A stretch of DNA of 64,000 nucleotides from Eudromia elegans (Eukaryota > Chordata > Aves > Tinamiformes > Tinamidae): contig PTEX01000004.1 of NCBI GenBank assembly GCA_003342815.1, forward strand, positions 1,302,001 through 1,366,000, given 5' to 3'. Positions 61,660-64,000 of this stretch are shown piece after piece (the stretch's first letter is position 1; every line of letters starts with the position of its first letter). Both the position numbers and the translations under genes were made by a program. Below the pieces are notes generated by a model, which did not search any database, was not told the DNA's origin, and worked only from the letters and a program-made list of their open reading frames with translations.

Positions 61660-62940
61660 GCGTTCGTGTAGATCCCACTGGAAATGGCTGGCAAGCAATA
61701 TCCCTCCAGGACAGAAGGAGCAAACTATTTCAGCTATATCAAGGCGTGACTGAAGTAACATTTTCCTGAACTGGTATCTGACCTAGCAGCCTTGTGAAGG
61801 GCACAGTGTTTAACAAGAGCAGAAAAAGGATCCATCTGCACTTCTACCTTGCAAACTGTTGCAGAAGTGGCCTGTAGCATCAGCTTGTGAGTCTGTAAAG
61901 TGTGCCCAAACATGCAGAAGAGCACAAGTAGATGTTACGTCCCCAACAAAAAATAAGTGTAATGGAGATCCTCAAGAATTTTGCCAGTACAGAATTTCAA
62001 ATAGATTAAGAGATCTGCTGCAACTGCATAAGTATATGATAAGCTGATACTGTTGCAAGGCAACACCTGAAAACTTATTTATTAAACCAGCATTCTGCAA
62101 GAGCAGGAGGTAGGTACCATTGCTTGTACCAGAAGCTTTTGCAGATTCGTACTGCTTTAAATAAAACAGGTACTGTGAGATGCAACTCCTCCTGGATAAG
62201 AACTGACTGGTTCATGTGACAACCTTCTGAATCTTTATGGAAGAAACTGGTAGTAGTGCTCAACTGCTCAACCCCTTCTGCCAGGCACGGCAGCTACTCA
62301 ACTAGGAACATTACTGGCATGTGGTTCTGGTGTCCCTGCAGGAGAGCCAGTAGAAGGGTGAGGGCCAGCTGGACATCTCCACAGGTGTGAAAACTGTGTC
62401 ATTCAGTGAAAGATTATCAGGAATATCATAGGTTTGTACCACCTGATCTTGGATATTAGCCAACACATTAGGGGAAGCAGTAGAAAACTGCAAAGTTGCA
62501 AACTAAAGCCAATTAAAATCTGGCAAGGAGTCCAGGTTCAGACAGTATACGGAGCAGCGTTTGGAATGCATTCCCTCATAAACAAGTCTGTCATGGGAGA
62601 TTTGCATCAACATAACATATAAAAGAATATTTATAGGTACTTCTTCAGCATCTACCAGTTGCTGAATAATTTAAGTCTGGTGAAGAAGCTGGCCAGGTTG
62701 AAGTGCAGAGCAACAGGATTATTTAGTGTTGATGATACAAAATCCAGAGCATGATGACTTCCCAACAACAGACCAATTGAGTACATCTCCCTATTGTTTC
62801 TATAATGTATCATTATATGGACATATTGCCCATCAGTAGTACACTGTACCGCAACAAAACTGCAGAACAGGCAGAAATACCATGCTGACCAGACTGGTGG
62901 CAACTTTCTGTTCTAGGATGCTACTACAGCTTCATCTCCT
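61660..62940 (-). other. Unidentified run of protein-like minus-strand fragments
   Basis: On the minus strand several open segments follow each other with frame changes: 62903-62652 (83 codons), then a shifted frame reading VDAEEVPINILLYVMLMQIS from about 62665 to the stop near 62505, then 62493-62311, 62263-62075 and 61925-61734. Their residue composition (even use of C, H, W and Y, few low-complexity runs) looks more like decayed coding sequence than neighbouring shadows do. No family is recognised: a pseudogene, retroviral-like remnant or transposase relic are all possible. Stops separate every piece, so nothing here is functional as a protein. Confidence 0.25.
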
Positions 62941-64000
62941 GCAGGCACACTACCAACCAATCCATGCCTAGAAATGGTCACAACCATCATCACTGCTGGG
63001 GGAACAAAGAAGAGCATCCCTCTCCCCACCCCGGGATTAGCCATAGAGAGGTGAGGTAGGAACTTGTGATCTCCTTATTTTTAAGGGACCTAGAATATAT
63101 TGACCTCAGTCATACTTCAGAACACCAGAGATGAAGCATAACAAATATCACCAATTATACACACAAGCATTTGAGGGGCACAGATCTTTTCTTACCAGTA
63201 TAAAAAGCTTTTATCTCCACTTGCCAATGAGTAGAGAAACAGAAACCATTCAACAGAGAAGAGTGTCGCCAAAATGTCTGTAAACTTAATTGCTTATAAT
63301 TGGTAAAAGATTATTTGTTGTAGCCTGTAAGTAGTGGGAGAAGTTTAATCTCTTATATCCTTTCTTGCAAGCTTTCTTATGAGTGATAACCTGAAAAACG
63401 ACAGGGAAAAGGATACAAAAGATTAAAGTGAAGAGGTAGGTATGGCCATACCAGGATTTACAAAAAGGATGAGGCTGTCTCAAAATGTTTTTTCATTTAA
63501 CTCCGAAACATCTTCTGACCACCAGTATAGATTTGCAGATGTTTAATGTGAGTGGGCTGCACTATTAGGCAAGAAGAGGATTGCTATCTCCAGTATCTCT
63601 AAACTTCTTGGTACAGTATTCAGGCTGAGAAAAGTAAAAATCCATCAATCTGAGACTGCCATTGATTGGAAGAAAGCAAAATCTCCAAAAGCAACATTTA
63701 GACTTTTTTTTTTCCCCCCTCTTTTCCCTCCTCTCTTCTCAGCGGAACACACAGCCCTGTTCTGAACCTCTTTGAGCATCTCATATCTAATACACAACAG
63801 TGGCACCTTGCCTTGTCCCCACAGCCATGGGATGTGATATGTCCTCTGCCAGATTGCCTCGGCCAATCTCCTCTTCAATACTGTCTGAAAACTTCAAGGA
63901 CGTGGTGCCATCCTTCAATCTTTCTTCAGAGTCACATTAGATTTTGACCATTCCTTGTAATTTTGTGCCCTGTGGGAACTTCTTCAAAGAAGTGCATAAC
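62941..64000. other. Non-coding sequence, no gene seen
   Basis: AT-rich, with a T/C-rich stretch near 63702-63740. Minus-strand frames at 63286-63483 and 63645-63878 might extend the unidentified decayed segment to the left, but no similarity supports it. Confidence 0.45.

Noticed and set aside
1..64000. Prokaryotic features such as operons, CRISPR arrays, phage or defence islands
   Set aside because: Gene density, repeat content and composition are those of vertebrate non-coding DNA; no spaced direct-repeat array or clustered long ORFs exist.
1..64000. tRNA, rRNA, U-snRNA or mitochondrial insertions
   Set aside because: No conserved A/B box pair in cloverleaf context, no rRNA or snRNA words and no mitochondrial gene order were recognised by eye.

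Overview
The window looks like non-coding nuclear DNA from a sauropsid vertebrate, most likely a bird. I could not support any complete protein-coding or RNA gene. The reasons for this placement are: moderate GC content (AT-rich for long stretches, broken by small CpG-dense patches), no operons or tightly packed ORFs, no obvious L1 or Alu-type elements over 64 kb (which would be remarkable in a mammal), and the presence of old CR1-type LINE relics and a few MIR-like core fragments. Crocodilian or turtle DNA is the main alternative. Nearly all open reading frames are below 130 codons, overlap each other on both strands and resemble no family I recognise; the longest (245 codons, minus strand, 53570-54307) crosses a CpG-dense patch where stop codons are rare anyway.

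Layout. 1-17.4 kb: intergenic or intronic sequence with one CpG-dense patch near 0.9-1.1 kb, an RFX-type X-box palindrome at 7.09 kb, a probable CR1 relic at 10.2 kb and a MIR-like fragment at 12.6 kb. 17.4-28 kb: a 12-bp-period pyrimidine microsatellite, a 13-G run, a well-supported minus-strand LINE reverse-transcriptase relic at 24.7 kb and a MIR-like core at 27.6 kb. 29-31.2 kb: two CpG-dense patches, the second (30786-31170, about 40 CpG) being the best CpG-island candidate. 31.2-35.6 kb: AT-rich sequence with homeodomain, POU and forkhead-like words, of the kind seen in conserved enhancer blocks, ending in a 117-bp segment flanked by outward-facing splice-donor words on both strands. 35.6-50 kb: mostly featureless, with several minus-strand segments that have strong splice-site architecture (candidate microexons). 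51.6-54 kb: GC-rich patches and a 36-bp tandem repeat. 54.4-54.7 kb: a short ORF with an exact 2A-type ribosome-skipping motif. 56.3 kb: a CR1 3' end. 61.7-63.0 kb: a run of minus-strand, protein-like but frame-broken segments that I cannot identify.

No set of genes acting together can be reconstructed. If the window belongs to a gene, the best guess is a long intron or regulatory flank; the strong donor words are somewhat more frequent on the minus strand, which would fit a minus-strand transcription unit, but this is inference. The items most worth a second look are the 2A-like motif at 54586-54609, the candidate microexons at 49978-49995 and 40585-40614, the CpG island at 30.8-31.2 kb with its neighbouring AT-rich block, and the X-box at 7.09 kb.
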